Below are positions 36,718 to 46,248 of a DNA stretch of 64,000 nt, piece after piece (positions within the stretch are counted from its first letter, which is position 1; every line of letters starts with the position of its first letter). The notes below the pieces were generated by a model, which saw only the letters and a list, made by a program, of their open reading frames with translations, ran no database searches and was not told where the DNA came from. The translations under genes and the position numbers were made by a program. Where the stretch lies: the NCBI RefSeq assembly GCF_003231275.1, contig NZ_QKVL01000013.1:84332-148331 (forward strand). The letters are read 5' to 3'. The stretch comes from Pseudomonas huaxiensis (GTDB lineage: Bacteria; Pseudomonadota; Gammaproteobacteria; Pseudomonadales; Pseudomonadaceae).

Positions 36718-38340
36718 TTGCCGCACCCCGTCCAACGCCGCTGGTATCCCCTGGTCTACGCCATCGCCGCGCTGGTGATGCTGCCGCTCAGTGTCTTGTT
36801 GCTGTCCTGGCAAAGCGTGGACATGCAGATCTGGTCGCACCTGCTCGATACCCAGATGAGCCGCCTGTTGAGCAACACCCTGACGCTGGTGGTTGGCGTT
36901 GGTGTGGGCGTCACCCTGCTGGGCGTCAGCCTGGCCTGGCTGACCAGCCTCTGCGAGTTTCCCGGCCGGCGCTGGCTGGATTGGGCGCTGATGTTGCCGT
37001 TCGCGATTCCCGCCTACGTGCTGGCTTTCGTTTTCGTCGGCTTGCTGGATTTCTCCGGGCCGGTGCAGACGCTGTTGCGCGAGTGGTTCGGGCCGATGCG
37101 TCTGCCGCGGGTGCGTTCCACCGGCGGGGTGATCATCGTTCTGGTGCTGGTGTTCTATCCCTACGTCTACCTGCTGGCGCGCACCGCGTTCCTCGCCCAG
37201 GGCAAGGGCCTGATGGAAGCGGCGCGGGTCCTAGGGCTTTCGCCGCTAAAGGCGTTCTGGCGGGTCGCGTTGCCGATGGCGCGTCCGGCCATCGGTGCTG
37301 GCGTGGCGCTGGCGCTGATGGAGACGCTGGCCGACTTCGGCGCCGTCTCGGTGTTCAACTTCGATACCTTCACCACGGCGATCTACAAGACCTGGTACGG
37401 CTTCTTCAGCCTGTCCAGCGCAGCGCAACTGGCCAGCCTGTTGCTGCTGGCGGTGATCCTGGTGCTCTACGGCGAACAGCGCGCCCGCGGTGCGGTGCGT
37501 GGCAGCAACGAGCGCCCGCGCGGCAAGGCGCTGTATCACTTGCGCGGGGTCAAGGCGCTGTTAGCCAGTGGCTGGTGCCTGTTGGTATTCGCCTGCGCCT
37601 TCGTCATTCCGCTGCTGCAATTGTTGGCCTGGTTCTGGCAGCGCGGGCGCTTCGACCTCGATGAGCGTTACACCAGCCTGATCCTGCACACCCTGTACCT
37701 CGGCGCCATGGCGGCGCTGATCACCGTCAGCGCGGCGCTGTTGCTGGCCTTCGCCCGCCGCCACTCCTCGGCACGGGGCATCCGCGTCGGTGTCAGTCTG
37801 GCCAATCTCGGTTACGCGTTGCCCGGCTCGGTGCTAGCGGTGGCGATCATGCTGGCGTTCAGCTATCTCGATCGCGAATTGGTGATTCCGCTCTCCGGCT
37901 GGCTCGGCGGGGCGGGCAAGCCGCTGTTGCTGGGCAGCCTGTCGGCGTTGTTGCTGGCGTATCTGGTGCGCTTCATTGCTGTGGCCTACGGCCCGCTGGA
38001 AAACAGCCTCGGGCGTATCCGCCCATCGCTGCCGGAAGCGGCGCGCAGCCTCGGAGTCAGCGGGCCGGGATTGTTTTTCAAGGTGTATCTCCCGCTGCTG
38101 GTGCCCGGTGCGTTGAGCGCGGCGCTGCTGGTGTTCGTCGATGTGCTCAAGGAAATGCCGGCAACCCTGCTGATGCGCCCGTTCGGCTGGGACACGCTGG
38201 CCGTGCGGGTCTTCGAGATGACCAGCGAAGGCGAGTGGGCGCGGGCGTCGTTGCCGGCACTGACACTGGTTCTGGTGGGACTGCTGCCGGTCATCGGGCT
38301 GATTCGGCGTTCTGCCCGTCACCCCGGTCAAAGTCGCTGA
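36718..38340 (+). CDS. Fe3+ ABC transporter permease (FbpB/HitB type)
   Basis: A 540-residue inner-membrane protein with about 12 helices in two homologous halves, each a BPD-type permease unit. The coupling-helix (EAA) regions are GLMEAARVLGLSPLKAFWRVALP (near 165-190) and SLPEAARSLGVSGPGLFFKVYLP (near 440-465), quoted here by position and core. The start appears to be TTG 36718 with only a weak ribosome binding site; no better start keeps the first helix. Works with the upstream binding protein. Confidence 0.9.
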   Translation: MPHPVQRRWYPLVYAIAALVMLPLSVLLLSWQSVDMQIWSHLLDTQMSRLLSNTLTLVVGVGVGVTLLGVSLAWLTSLCEFPGRRWLDWALMLPFAIPAYVLAFVFVGLLDFSGPVQTLLREWFGPMRLPRVRSTGGVIIVLVLVFYPYVYLLARTAFLAQGKGLMEAARVLGLSPLKAFWRVALPMARPAIGAGVALALMETLADFGAVSVFNFDTFTTAIYKTWYGFFSLSSAAQLASLLLLAVILVLYGEQRARGAVRGSNERPRGKALYHLRGVKALLASGWCLLVFACAFVIPLLQLLAWFWQRGRFDLDERYTSLILHTLYLGAMAALITVSAALLLAFARRHSSARGIRVGVSLANLGYALPGSVLAVAIMLAFSYLDRELVIPLSGWLGGAGKPLLLGSLSALLLAYLVRFIAVAYGPLENSLGRIRPSLPEAARSLGVSGPGLFFKVYLPLLVPGALSAALLVFVDVLKEMPATLLMRPFGWDTLAVRVFEMTSEGEWARASLPALTLVLVGLLPVIGLIRRSARHPGQSR

Positions 38341-38459
38341 GGATGTAACCCGGCCGCCTTGCGGATACAATGCGCGGCATTCGCTGCGGCCGGCCACTGG
38401 CCGGGTAGCAGGAACGCTGCTGTCTGCCGCAGCTTCGCCACGCCCGGAAGGAGAAACCC

Positions 38460-39542
38460 ATGGGACAGCGTACGCCTCTGTATGACCTGCACTTGGCGCT
38501 TGGCGCCAAGATGGTCGATTTTGGCGGTTGGGATATGCCCCTGCATTACGGTTCGCAGGTCGAGGAGCACCATCAAGTGCGTCGCGACTGCGGAGTTTTC
38601 GATGTTTCGCACATGACGGTGATCGACATCAGCGGTGTCGATGCCACCGAATGGCTGCGTCATCTGCTGACCAACGATGTCGCCCGCCTCGGCGAGATCG
38701 GCAAGGCCCTCTACAGCACCCTGCTCAACGATGAAGGCGGTGTGATCGACGACCTGATCGTCTATCGCCTGGCCGACGGCTATCGCCTGGTGGTCAACGC
38801 CGCGACCCGCGACAAGGACCTCGCCTGGCTCGAAGCGCACAAAAGCGGCTTCGAAGTGCAGTTCCGCGAGCGCCCTGAGCTGGCGATCCTCGCGATCCAG
38901 GGCCCGCAGGCGCGGGAGAAGGTTGCCGAACTGCTCAGCGCCGCGCGCGCCGAGCTGATCCGCGACCTCAAGCCTTTCGAAGGGCAATTCGAAGGTGACT
39001 GGTTTATCGCCCGCACCGGCTACACCGGTGAAGACGGTCTGGAAATCATCCTGCCGGCCTTGCAGGCGCCAGCGTTCTTCAACGATCTGGTCGGCGCCGG
39101 CATTGCCCCGAGTGGCCTCGGTGCACGTGACACGCTGCGCCTGGAAGCCGGGATGAACCTGTACGGCAACGATATCGACGAGGCGCATTCGCCGCTGACC
39201 TCGAACCTGGCCTGGAGCATCGCCTGGGATCCCGCAGGGCGTGATTTCATTGGGCGCCAGGCGCTGGAAACGGAAAAAGCCGGTGGTATTTCGCAGAAAC
39301 TGGTGGGCCTGGTGCTGGAAGAACGCGGTGTCCTGCGTGCCCATCAGGTGGTTCGTGTTGCTGAAATTGGCGAAGGGGAGATAACCAGTGGTAGTTTCTC
39401 TCCTACGCTGAGCAAGGCGATTGCTCTGGCGCGCCTTCCAATGGCGACCGCCGACCGTGCCGAAGTGGAAATCCGCGGCAAGTGGTACCCGGTGCGGGTG
39501 GTCAAGCCGACGTTCGTGCGTCATGGCAGGATCCTGATCTGA
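38460..39542 (+). CDS. gcvT: Glycine cleavage system T protein (aminomethyltransferase)
   Basis: A 360-residue tetrahydrofolate-dependent enzyme releasing ammonia from the aminomethyl-lipoyl H protein and forming 5,10-methylene-THF. Conserved: MVDFGGWDMPLHYGSQ, VFDVSHMTVIDISG, FIARTGYTGEDGLEI, LGARDTLRLEAGMNLYG and PVRVVKPTFVRHG. Ribosome binding site GGAAGGAGAAACCC. First gene of gcvT-gcvH-gcvP; the L protein (lipoamide dehydrogenase) is elsewhere. Confidence 0.97.
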   Translation: MGQRTPLYDLHLALGAKMVDFGGWDMPLHYGSQVEEHHQVRRDCGVFDVSHMTVIDISGVDATEWLRHLLTNDVARLGEIGKALYSTLLNDEGGVIDDLIVYRLADGYRLVVNAATRDKDLAWLEAHKSGFEVQFRERPELAILAIQGPQAREKVAELLSAARAELIRDLKPFEGQFEGDWFIARTGYTGEDGLEIILPALQAPAFFNDLVGAGIAPSGLGARDTLRLEAGMNLYGNDIDEAHSPLTSNLAWSIAWDPAGRDFIGRQALETEKAGGISQKLVGLVLEERGVLRAHQVVRVAEIGEGEITSGSFSPTLSKAIALARLPMATADRAEVEIRGKWYPVRVVKPTFVRHGRILI

Positions 39543-39588
39543 ATTCATTCCGGCGGGCCGACCGCTGACCTGTTGAGGAAAAACAATT

Positions 39589-39972
39589 ATGAGCAATGTT
39601 CCCGCCGATCTGCGTTTTGCCGAAAGCCATGAATGGGCGCGGCTTGAGGCCGATGGCACCGTGACCGTCGGTATCAGTGACCATGCCCAGGAAGCCCTGG
39701 GTGACGTGGTATTCGTCGAGCTGGCGGAAGTGGGCAAGGTGTTTGGCCAGGGTGATGCGGCTGGCGTGGTGGAATCGGTCAAGGCCGCTTCGGATATCTA
39801 CGCCCCGGTTGGCGGCGAAGTCATCGCCGTGAACGAAGACCTGGCCGACAGCCCGGAGCAACTGAACGAAGACCCGTACGGCGCGTGGATCTTCAAGCTG
39901 AAGCCATCCAACCCGGCTGAGCTGCAAAAGCTGCTGGACGCGGCGGGCTACAAGTCTGCTATCGGCGAGTGA
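39589..39972 (+). CDS. gcvH: Glycine cleavage system H protein
   Basis: A 127-residue lipoyl carrier that shuttles the aminomethyl group from P to T and electrons to L protein. The lipoylated lysine is Lys65 in [33 protein letters not shown] is the usual N-terminal strand region. Ribosome binding site TTGAGGAAAAAC. It lies 46 bp after gcvT and 132 bp before gcvP. Confidence 0.97.
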   Translation: MSNVPADLRFAESHEWARLEADGTVTVGISDHAQEALGDVVFVELAEVGKVFGQGDAAGVVESVKAASDIYAPVGGEVIAVNEDLADSPEQLNEDPYGAWIFKLKPSNPAELQKLLDAAGYKSAIGE

Positions 39973-40043
39973 TGTTTTTGGAGGGCTGATCGCGCCGAAC
40001 CGTCGCGACGCTCTCCCCAAAATTTCCACGCAATCGGTAATCC

Positions 40044-40093
40044 CTTCCTAGACTCAATAGGCCCCGGCCTACCTCGGGGCTTGGTCTAGGAAG
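40044..40093 (+). promoter_or_regulatory. Stem-loop overlapping the gcvP ribosome binding region
   Basis: CTTCCTAGAC (40044-40053) pairs perfectly with GTCTAGGAAG (40084-40093). Inside it GCCCCG (40061-40066) pairs with CGGGGC (40075-40080). The 3' arm contains the AGGAAG of the gcvP Shine-Dalgarno region (AGGAAGAGAGAG, ATG at 40105). There is no T run, so it looks like a translational or RNA-stability element rather than a terminator. Function is inference. Confidence 0.6.
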
Positions 40094-40104
40094 AGAGAGC
40101 CGCT

Positions 40105-42978
40105 ATGTCCTTGTTGCCGTCCCTGAGCCAACTGCAAGACCCCAATGCGTTCCTGCGCCGCCACCTCGGCCCCGATGCCGCCGAGCAGCACGCCATGCTC
40201 GATGTGCTGGGCGTTGCCAGCCGCAGTGAACTGATCGAACAGACGGTGCCGCCCGGCATCCGCTTCAATCGCCCCCTCGACTTGCCACCGGCCCTGGATG
40301 AACAGGCAGCGCTGGCGCGTCTGCGCGCTTACGCCGAACAGAACCAGTTGTGGACCAGCCTCATCGGCATGGGCTATCACGGCACGCGTACGCCCACCGT
40401 CATTCTGCGCAACGTACTGGAAAATCCCGGTTGGTACACCGCCTACACGCCCTATCAGCCGGAAATCGCCCAAGGCCGCCTGGAAGCCTTGCTGAATTTC
40501 CAGCAGATGGTCATCGACCTGACCGGCCTGGACCTGGCCAATGCCTCGTTGCTGGACGAAGCCACCGCGGCGGGCGAAGCCATGGCCTTGGCCAAGCGGG
40601 TGGCGAAATCCCGCAGCAACCTGTTCTTCGCCGACGAGCACTGTCACCCGCAGACCCTCTCGGTGCTGCAGACCCGCGCCGAAGGCTTCGGCTTCGAGCT
40701 GATCGTCGACTCGCTGGAGAATCTGGGCAAGCACCAGGTGTTCGGCGCGCTGCTGCAGTACCCCAACACCCACGGCGGCGTGCACGACCTGCGCCCGGCC
40801 ATCGAGCATTTGCACGGGCAGCAGGCGATCGCCTGTGTCGCCGCCGACCTGCTCAGCCTGTTGCTGCTGGCGCCACCGGGCGAACAGGGCGCCGATGTGG
40901 TGCTCGGCTCGACTCAGCGCTTTGGCGTGCCCATGGGGTATGGCGGGCCACATGCGGCCTATTTCGCTTGCCGTGACGAATTCAAGCGGGCCATGCCCGG
41001 TCGCATCATCGGTGTGTCGAAAGACGCCCGCGGCAGCCTGGCGCTGCGCATGGCCCTGCAAACCCGCGAACAACACATCCGCCGCGAGAAGGCCAACTCG
41101 AACATCTGCACCGCCCAGGTACTGCTGGCCAATATCGCCGGCTTCTATGCCGTCTATCACGGGCCTGACGGGCTGCGGCGCATCGCCCAGCGCGTGCACC
41201 GGCTGACCACCATTCTGGCCGCTGGCCTGGAGCGCAGTGGTGTCAAACGGCTGAACGCGCACTTCTTCGACACCCTGACCCTGGACGTCGGCGGCAGCCA
41301 GACGGCGATCATCCAGAGCGCTGAAGCGGCGCGGATCAACCTGCGGATTCTCGGTCGCGGCCACCTCGGCGTGAGCCTCGACGAGACCTGCGACGAAACC
41401 ACCGTGCTGCGCCTGTTCGACATCTTCCTCGGCGCCGACCACGGCCAGCAGGTTGATGCACTGGACGGCGAAGACCTGCCCGCTGGCATCCCCGCCGCGC
41501 TGCTGCGCCAGTCCGATTACCTGACGCATCCGGTCTTCAACCTGCACCACAGCGAAACCGAGATGCTGCGTTATCTCAAGCAGCTGGAAAACAAGGATCT
41601 GGCGCTGAACCAGTCAATGATCCCGCTGGGCTCCTGCACCATGAAACTCAACGCCAGCAGCGAGATGATCCCCATCACCTGGCCGGGGTTTGCCGACCTG
41701 CACCCGTTCGTGCCGCTGACGCAGGCGGCGGGCTACAAGGCGCTGATCGATGAGCTGGAAAGCTGGCTGTGCGCAATCACCGGTTTCGATGCCATCTGCA
41801 TGCAGCCCAACTCCGGCGCGCAAGGCGAATATGCCGGCCTGTTGGCGATCAGCAAATACCACCGCAGTCGTCAGCAGGGGCAGCGCGATATCTGCCTGAT
41901 CCCGGCGTCGGCCCACGGCACCAACCCGGCGTCGGCGCAGATGGCCGGCATGCAGGTGGTGATCGTCGCCTGCGACACGGCCGGCAACGTCGATCTGGAA
42001 GACCTCAAGGCCAGGGCGGCGGAGGCCGGGGAGCGGCTGTCCTGCCTGATGGCGACCTACCCCTCGACCCACGGCGTGTACGAGGAAGGCATCAGCGAAA
42101 TCTGCGAAGTTATCCACAGCCACGGCGGCCAGGTTTACATGGACGGCGCCAACCTCAATGCCCAGGTCGGCCTCGCGCGGCCGGCGGACATTGGTGCCGA
42201 TGTTTCGCACATGAACCTGCACAAGACCTTCTGCATTCCCCATGGTGGCGGCGGTCCGGGCATGGGCCCGATTGGCGTGCGCGCGCACCTTGCGCCCTTC
42301 GTCGCCAGCCACCCGGTGGTGCCGGTGCCGGGGCCTGATCCGCAGAACAGCGCTGTCAGCGCCGCGCCGTGGGGCAGTGCGAGCATCTTGCCGATCAGTT
42401 GGATGTACATCGCGATGATGGGCCCGCAACTGGCCGACGCCAGCGAGGTGGCGATTCTGTCCGCCAACTACCTGGCCCAGCGCCTCGGCGGGGCATTCCC
42501 GGTGCTCTATCGCGGGCGCAACGAGCGGGTGGCCCATGAATGCATCCTCGACCTGCGACCGCTGAAAGCGCAGACCGGGATCAGCGAGGAAGACGTCGCC
42601 AAGCGCCTGATGGACTATGGCTTCCATGCCCCGACCATGTCGTTCCCGGTGCCGGGGACGTTGATGGTGGAACCCACCGAGAGCGAGCCGAAGGCCGAGC
42701 TGGACCGTTTTGTCGAAGCGATGCTGAGCATCCGCGCGGAAATCGCCGAAGTGCAGAACGGCAACTGGCCCGCCGAGGACAATCCGCTCAAGCATGCGCC
42801 ACATACCCTCGCGGATGTGCTGGCGCGTTGGGATCGGCCCTACAGCATCGAGCAGGGCGTGGCGCCCAGTGCCCACGCCAGGGCGCACAAGTATTGGCCG
42901 GCGGTAAACCGGGTAGACAACGTCTACGGCGACCGCAACCTGTTCTGTGCCTGCGTGCCGGTGGAGGATTACCGCTGA
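40105..42978 (+). CDS. gcvP: Glycine dehydrogenase (decarboxylating), P protein
   Basis: A 957-residue homodimeric-type P protein; PLP-dependent decarboxylation of glycine. Both halves of the fused protein are present. The PLP lysine is Lys707 in [19 protein letters not shown]. Other landmarks: [17 protein letters not shown] at the N-terminus, [15 protein letters not shown] and MMEPTESE-like [16 protein letters not shown] near the end. Length is normal. Its leader contains the hairpin described separately. Confidence 0.97.
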   Translation: MSLLPSLSQLQDPNAFLRRHLGPDAAEQHAMLDVLGVASRSELIEQTVPPGIRFNRPLDLPPALDEQAALARLRAYAEQNQLWTSLIGMGYHGTRTPTVILRNVLENPGWYTAYTPYQPEIAQGRLEALLNFQQMVIDLTGLDLANASLLDEATAAGEAMALAKRVAKSRSNLFFADEHCHPQTLSVLQTRAEGFGFELIVDSLENLGKHQVFGALLQYPNTHGGVHDLRPAIEHLHGQQAIACVAADLLSLLLLAPPGEQGADVVLGSTQRFGVPMGYGGPHAAYFACRDEFKRAMPGRIIGVSKDARGSLALRMALQTREQHIRREKANSNICTAQVLLANIAGFYAVYHGPDGLRRIAQRVHRLTTILAAGLERSGVKRLNAHFFDTLTLDVGGSQTAIIQSAEAARINLRILGRGHLGVSLDETCDETTVLRLFDIFLGADHGQQVDALDGEDLPAGIPAALLRQSDYLTHPVFNLHHSETEMLRYLKQLENKDLALNQSMIPLGSCTMKLNASSEMIPITWPGFADLHPFVPLTQAAGYKALIDELESWLCAITGFDAICMQPNSGAQGEYAGLLAISKYHRSRQQGQRDICLIPASAHGTNPASAQMAGMQVVIVACDTAGNVDLEDLKARAAEAGERLSCLMATYPSTHGVYEEGISEICEVIHSHGGQVYMDGANLNAQVGLARPADIGADVSHMNLHKTFCIPHGGGGPGMGPIGVRAHLAPFVASHPVVPVPGPDPQNSAVSAAPWGSASILPISWMYIAMMGPQLADASEVAILSANYLAQRLGGAFPVLYRGRNERVAHECILDLRPLKAQTGISEEDVAKRLMDYGFHAPTMSFPVPGTLMVEPTESEPKAELDRFVEAMLSIRAEIAEVQNGNWPAEDNPLKHAPHTLADVLARWDRPYSIEQGVAPSAHARAHKYWPAVNRVDNVYGDRNLFCACVPVEDYR

Positions 42979-42986
42979 GGGAAGAT

Positions 42987-43008
42987 GGGCGACCCGGCCG
43001 GGTCGCCC
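42987..43008. terminator. Palindromic hairpin between convergent gcvP and DUF2388 gene
   Basis: GGGCGACCC GGCC GGGTCGCCC, a perfect 22-nt palindrome 8 bp after the gcvP stop and 7 bp before the convergent stop. No T run, so efficiency as an intrinsic terminator is doubtful; a bidirectional 3' stabiliser is possible. Confidence 0.55.
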
Positions 43009-43015
43009 GCAGGTG

Positions 43016-43333
43016 TCACTCGGTGATTGCGCTGTTGCGCGCCAGGATGGCGTTGGCCAGTTCCATGTCGCTGGCGTTCAGGCTCGGGTTTTCCGCGCGG
43101 GCCTGGCGCAGGGCCGCTTCGAGGAATGGACCGCGGATCGCGCCTTCGCTGGCGACGAAGCTGCCGGCATCATCCTGCGCGGCGGCAACCAGCTTGTGGT
43201 CACGGGAGGTCAGGTAGGTCGAGGCGGTGGTCGCGCCCGAAGAAATCACGTTGCGCCAGAAGGGGTCGGCCATGGCCGAGGCCGAGGCGAGGGACAGCAG
43301 GGTGAGGGTGGCGATGGCAAAGGGGCGACGCAT
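43016..43333 (-). CDS. DUF2388 family small secreted protein
   Basis: A 105-residue precursor with a signal peptide (about 1-22, ending SAMADP). The mature part begins FWRNVISSGATTASTYLTSRD and contains LVAAAQDDAGSFVAS, the DUF2388 pattern. These proteins are largely Pseudomonas-specific and of unknown function. Convergent with gcvP, single gene, with a REP element upstream. Confidence 0.87.
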   Translation of the reverse strand: MRRPFAIATLTLLSLASASAMADPFWRNVISSGATTASTYLTSRDHKLVAAAQDDAGSFVASEGAIRGPFLEAALRQARAENPSLNASDMELANAILARNSAITE

Positions 43334-43364
43334 GATTCCAGGGCTCCGGGAGTGGGAAAGGTCT

Positions 43365-43422
43365 TCGCGAGCAAGCTCGCTCCTACAGAGGTTGATGTCG
43401 GTAGGAGCGAGCTTGCTCGCGA
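43365..43422. repeat. REP inverted pair (REPIN), GTAGGAGCGAGCTTGCTCGC family
   Basis: Perfect 22-nt arms TCGCGAGCAAGCTCGCTCC.. (43365-43386) and its complement (43401-43422), spacer 14 nt, in the gap upstream of the DUF2388 gene. Confidence 0.9.
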
Positions 43423-43474
43423 TGCTTTAAAGGCCGAATTTGGACATCGGCCTCGCAACAAGTTCCCGATGGCA

Positions 43475-45151
43475 CTACGCCGAAACCCGATCCACCTCCA
43501 CCGCGGTGGTCACCCCCGCCGCTACCTTGCGCAGCCCGTTCTCTCGCAGGTCGAGCATGCCCTCGGCCCGTGCCCGCTGGCGCAAGCTCGTCAGGTCGCA
43601 GTCCCCGCTGATAAGCGCCTTGAGCCCGTCACTCACCGTCAGTACTTCATACAGGCCTGTGCGGCCCTGATAGCCGGTCTGCCGGCATTCCTTGCAACCC
43701 ACAGCGCTGGCCTCACCCGGCGCCTTGCACGCGATACACAGCGTGCGCACCAGTCGTTGGGCGACCACGCCCACCAGGGTCGACTTGATCAAATAATGTG
43801 CAACGCCCAGCTCCAGTAGCCGGCCTATCGCACCGCTGGCATCGTTGGTGTGCAGCGTGGACAACACCAGATGCCCGGTCAGCGCCGCCTGAATCGCCAC
43901 TTGGGCGGTTTCAAGGTCGCGGATCTCGCCCACCATGATGATGTCCGGATCCTGGCGCAGCAGCGCACGTACGCCGTTGGCAAAACCAAGGTCGATGCCA
44001 GGCTGCACCTGGGTCTGGTTGAAGGCCGGCTCGACCATCTCGATAGGGTCTTCCAGGGTGCAGACATTGACCTGCGGCGTGGCCAGTTGCTTGAGGGCGC
44101 TGTACAGGGTGCTGGTCTTGCCCGAGCCGGTCGGGCCGGTCACCAGGATGATGCCGTGGGGCTGGCGCAGCATGGCTTGCCAGCGGGCCAGTTCGTCGCC
44201 GTCCAGACCCAGGCCGTTGAAGTCCTGGCGCAGCAACTGTGGGTCGAAGATGCGTATCACCAGCTTCTCGCCGAAGGTGGTCGGCAGGGTCGACAGGCGC
44301 AACTCCACCTCGTCGCCGGCCGGGGTGCGGGTTTTGATTCGGCCATCCTGCGGTCGACGTTTCTCCGCGACGTTCATGCGTCCGAGGCTTTTCAGGCGGC
44401 TGGTGATCGCCAGGGTGACTGCGGGCGGGAAGGGATAGGTGTCGTGCAGCACGCCGTCGATGCGCAGGCGCAGTCGGCCCTGTTCGCGGCGGGGCTCGAG
44501 GTGGATATCGCTGGCGCGTTGCTCGAAGGCGTATTGCAGCAGCCAGTCGACGATGCTGACGATGTGTGCGTCGTCGGCGTCGTGCGGGCCGTTGCCCAGT
44601 TCCAGCAACTGCTCCAGATCGCCGCTCGCGGGCGCGGGCATGTCCAGATGGCTGGCGCCGCTGACCGATTGGGCGAGGCGAAAGAAATCCTGGCTCAACT
44701 GGCGAATCCGTTCGGGGCTGGCGACAACCCGCAGCACGCGGCGCTTGAGCACCTGGGCCAGGTCCATCTCCCAACCGCACACATAAGGCTCGGCGCTGGC
44801 GACGGTGACGCTGTCACGGTCCTGGGCCACGGCAAGAATACCGTGCCGACGGGCGAAGGCCGCCGACATCAGCCCGGTCATCCCGGCGAGATCGATGCTC
44901 AGCGGGTCGAGGCGCAGAAAGGGTTGCCCGGCCTGTTCGGCAAGCCATTGGCAGAGGTTGTCCAGGTCGAGTGTCTGGCCGGGACGCTGCAGATCATCCA
45001 GGCGCTGGCGGGCGATGTATTCGAGGGGATGGTCGGTGCGTGGGGCACCGCTGAAGTGTTGGCGGGCCTGGGGCGCGATACGCCGTTGGGCGATCAGTTC
45101 ATCGAGCAGGCTGGAAAGGTCCAGCGTGCGGTCGGTGGCGGGGGCGGGCAT
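43475..45151 (-). CDS. GspE/PilB-type secretion ATPase (orphan)
   Basis: A 558-residue AAA+-like hexameric ATPase of type II secretion/type IV pilus systems. It has an N-terminal MshEN-like region (DLSSLLDELIAQRRIAP...), Walker A VTGPTGSGKTSTLYSAL, Asp box DIHLEPRREQGRLRLR, Walker B DPDIIMVGEIRDLETA and a tetracysteine zinc site CIACK ... CKEC near the C-terminus. Start at 45151 with AAGGACGTCGC upstream; the open frame to 45457 is not homologous. No other gsp or pil genes lie within this window, so its partner machinery is unknown. Confidence 0.92.
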   Translation of the reverse strand: MPAPATDRTLDLSSLLDELIAQRRIAPQARQHFSGAPRTDHPLEYIARQRLDDLQRPGQTLDLDNLCQWLAEQAGQPFLRLDPLSIDLAGMTGLMSAAFARRHGILAVAQDRDSVTVASAEPYVCGWEMDLAQVLKRRVLRVVASPERIRQLSQDFFRLAQSVSGASHLDMPAPASGDLEQLLELGNGPHDADDAHIVSIVDWLLQYAFEQRASDIHLEPRREQGRLRLRIDGVLHDTYPFPPAVTLAITSRLKSLGRMNVAEKRRPQDGRIKTRTPAGDEVELRLSTLPTTFGEKLVIRIFDPQLLRQDFNGLGLDGDELARWQAMLRQPHGIILVTGPTGSGKTSTLYSALKQLATPQVNVCTLEDPIEMVEPAFNQTQVQPGIDLGFANGVRALLRQDPDIIMVGEIRDLETAQVAIQAALTGHLVLSTLHTNDASGAIGRLLELGVAHYLIKSTLVGVVAQRLVRTLCIACKAPGEASAVGCKECRQTGYQGRTGLYEVLTVSDGLKALISGDCDLTSLRQRARAEGMLDLRENGLRKVAAGVTTAVEVDRVSA

Positions 45152-45231
45152 GCGACGTCCTTGTGTGCGCTTCCAAGCAGCCAAGGCTAGCCGTCGTTGC
45201 GCGCGCCGTCGGGACGTAAGCGTTGCCGGAT

Positions 45232-45585
45232 TTATCCGTGCCAGCCGACCCGCTGTGGATTGGCCGGCAGCAGCGCGGTGAGCACGGCCACTTCGCAGAC
45301 ACAGACCAGGTTGCGCATTTTCTGCGCAATCAACTGGGCGCGGTTCCAGTTCAGGCCGTCGATGGCGATGTCGATGTGCAGCAGGTCGGCCTCCTGGCGC
45401 ATGTTCACGCCATGCGGCATCAAACATTGCAGGGCGAACAGGTTGAGCACCCGGCACAGGCTGTCCGACTCGGCCTCGGCTTGCAGCTGGTAGTGGTAGC
45501 GAACCTTGTTGTTCTCGTTGCAGGCAACAGTGGGTTCGAAAAGCTGCGGGGCGGCGAAGTGGTCAGGCCGTTCGAGTACGGTCAT
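45232..45585 (-). CDS. ACT-like small regulatory protein (hypothetical)
   Basis: A 117-residue protein. The core VRYHYQLQAEAESDSLCRVL ... VNMRQEADLLHIDIAI ... NRAQLIAQKMRNLVCVCEVAVL has the beta-alpha-beta spacing of an ACT domain, such as the small acetolactate synthase subunit IlvM. This is pattern reading, not a firm family match. ACT domains bind amino acids; its divergent placement from an Lrp/AsnC regulator (126-bp gap) fits an amino-acid-linked role. Ribosome binding site GGAGAACACCC before ATG 45585. Confidence 0.65.
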   Translation of the reverse strand: MTVLERPDHFAAPQLFEPTVACNENNKVRYHYQLQAEAESDSLCRVLNLFALQCLMPHGVNMRQEADLLHIDIAIDGLNWNRAQLIAQKMRNLVCVCEVAVLTALLPANPQRVGWHG

Positions 45586-45669
45586 GGGTGTTCTCCAAAA
45601 ACGATGGAGGAATTTTTACACGGCGTGGCGGAGATTATTTTCCTATCATTGACCGATACGAGCTTTTTT

Positions 45670-45685
45670 CGAATTGTTCAATTCG
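45670..45685. promoter_or_regulatory. Palindromic candidate operator in the lrp/ACT-like intergenic region
   Basis: CGAATTG TT CAATTCG, a perfect 7-bp-arm palindrome, 26 bp before the Lrp-type start and 84 bp from the divergent start. Lrp/AsnC proteins bind AT-rich imperfect palindromes of about 15 bp and often regulate themselves. Assignment is inference. Confidence 0.45.
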
Positions 45686-45711
45686 TCTATGTGTCGATGG
45701 GAGAAATAATC

Positions 45712-46182
45712 ATGCAAATCGAGCTGGACGCTTACGACCGCCGCATCCTCGCCGTGCTGCAAGAGGACGCTTCGTTGTCCAGCGCGCAGGTGGCAGAGCG
45801 GGTCGGGCTTTCGCAGTCACCGTGCTGGCGACGCATTCAGCGCTTGAAGGAGGAGGGGGTGATCCGTGCGCAGGTGAGCCTGCTCGATCGCAAGAAGGTG
45901 GGGCTGAACACGCAGATTTTCGCCGAGGTGAAGCTCAATGCTCACGGGCGCTCGAACTTCGCCGAATTCACCGAGGCGATTCGCGGGTTTCCGGAAGTGC
46001 TGGAGTGTTATGTGCTGATGGGCGCGGTGGATTTTCTGCTGCGGATCGTCACCTCGGATATCGAGGCCTACGAGCGCTTCTTCTTTGAAAAGCTGTCGCT
46101 GGTGCCGGGGATTCAGGAGGTCAATTCGACGGTGGCACTGTCGGAGATCAAATCTACCACCAGCCTGCCGCTGATGCGGTGA
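45712..46182 (+). CDS. Lrp/AsnC family transcriptional regulator
   Basis: A 156-residue regulator: N-terminal winged helix-turn-helix (LDAYDRRILAVLQEDASLSS, VAERVGLSQSPCWRRIQRL) and a C-terminal RAM/ACT-like ligand domain (GFPEVLECYVLMGAVDFLLRIVTSD, LPGIQEVNSTV-type strand). ATG 45712 with GGGAGAAATAATC. The effector is presumably an amino acid; target genes are unknown apart from likely autoregulation and the divergent ACT-like gene. Confidence 0.94.
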   Translation: MQIELDAYDRRILAVLQEDASLSSAQVAERVGLSQSPCWRRIQRLKEEGVIRAQVSLLDRKKVGLNTQIFAEVKLNAHGRSNFAEFTEAIRGFPEVLECYVLMGAVDFLLRIVTSDIEAYERFFFEKLSLVPGIQEVNSTVALSEIKSTTSLPLMR

Positions 46183-46187
46183 GCGTT

Positions 46188-46219
46188 GTCGCGGGCAGGC
46201 GTTGAAACCTGCCCGCGAC
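46188..46219 (+). terminator. GC-rich hairpin after the Lrp-type gene
   Basis: Perfect 12-bp stem GTCGCGGGCAGG / CCTGCCCGCGAC with an 8-base loop, 5 bp after the stop. No T tract, so termination efficiency is uncertain. Confidence 0.6.
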
Positions 46220-46248
46220 CCTAATGCCTGTCAGTTAAGCCTGTTGAC

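Noticed and set aside
38341..38459. Glycine riboswitch, or a Gly-containing leader peptide (ATG 38370, MRGIRCGRPLAG), before gcvT
   Set aside because: No glycine aptamer core motifs are visible, and the small frame has almost no SD; TACAAT there reads equally well as part of a -10 box.
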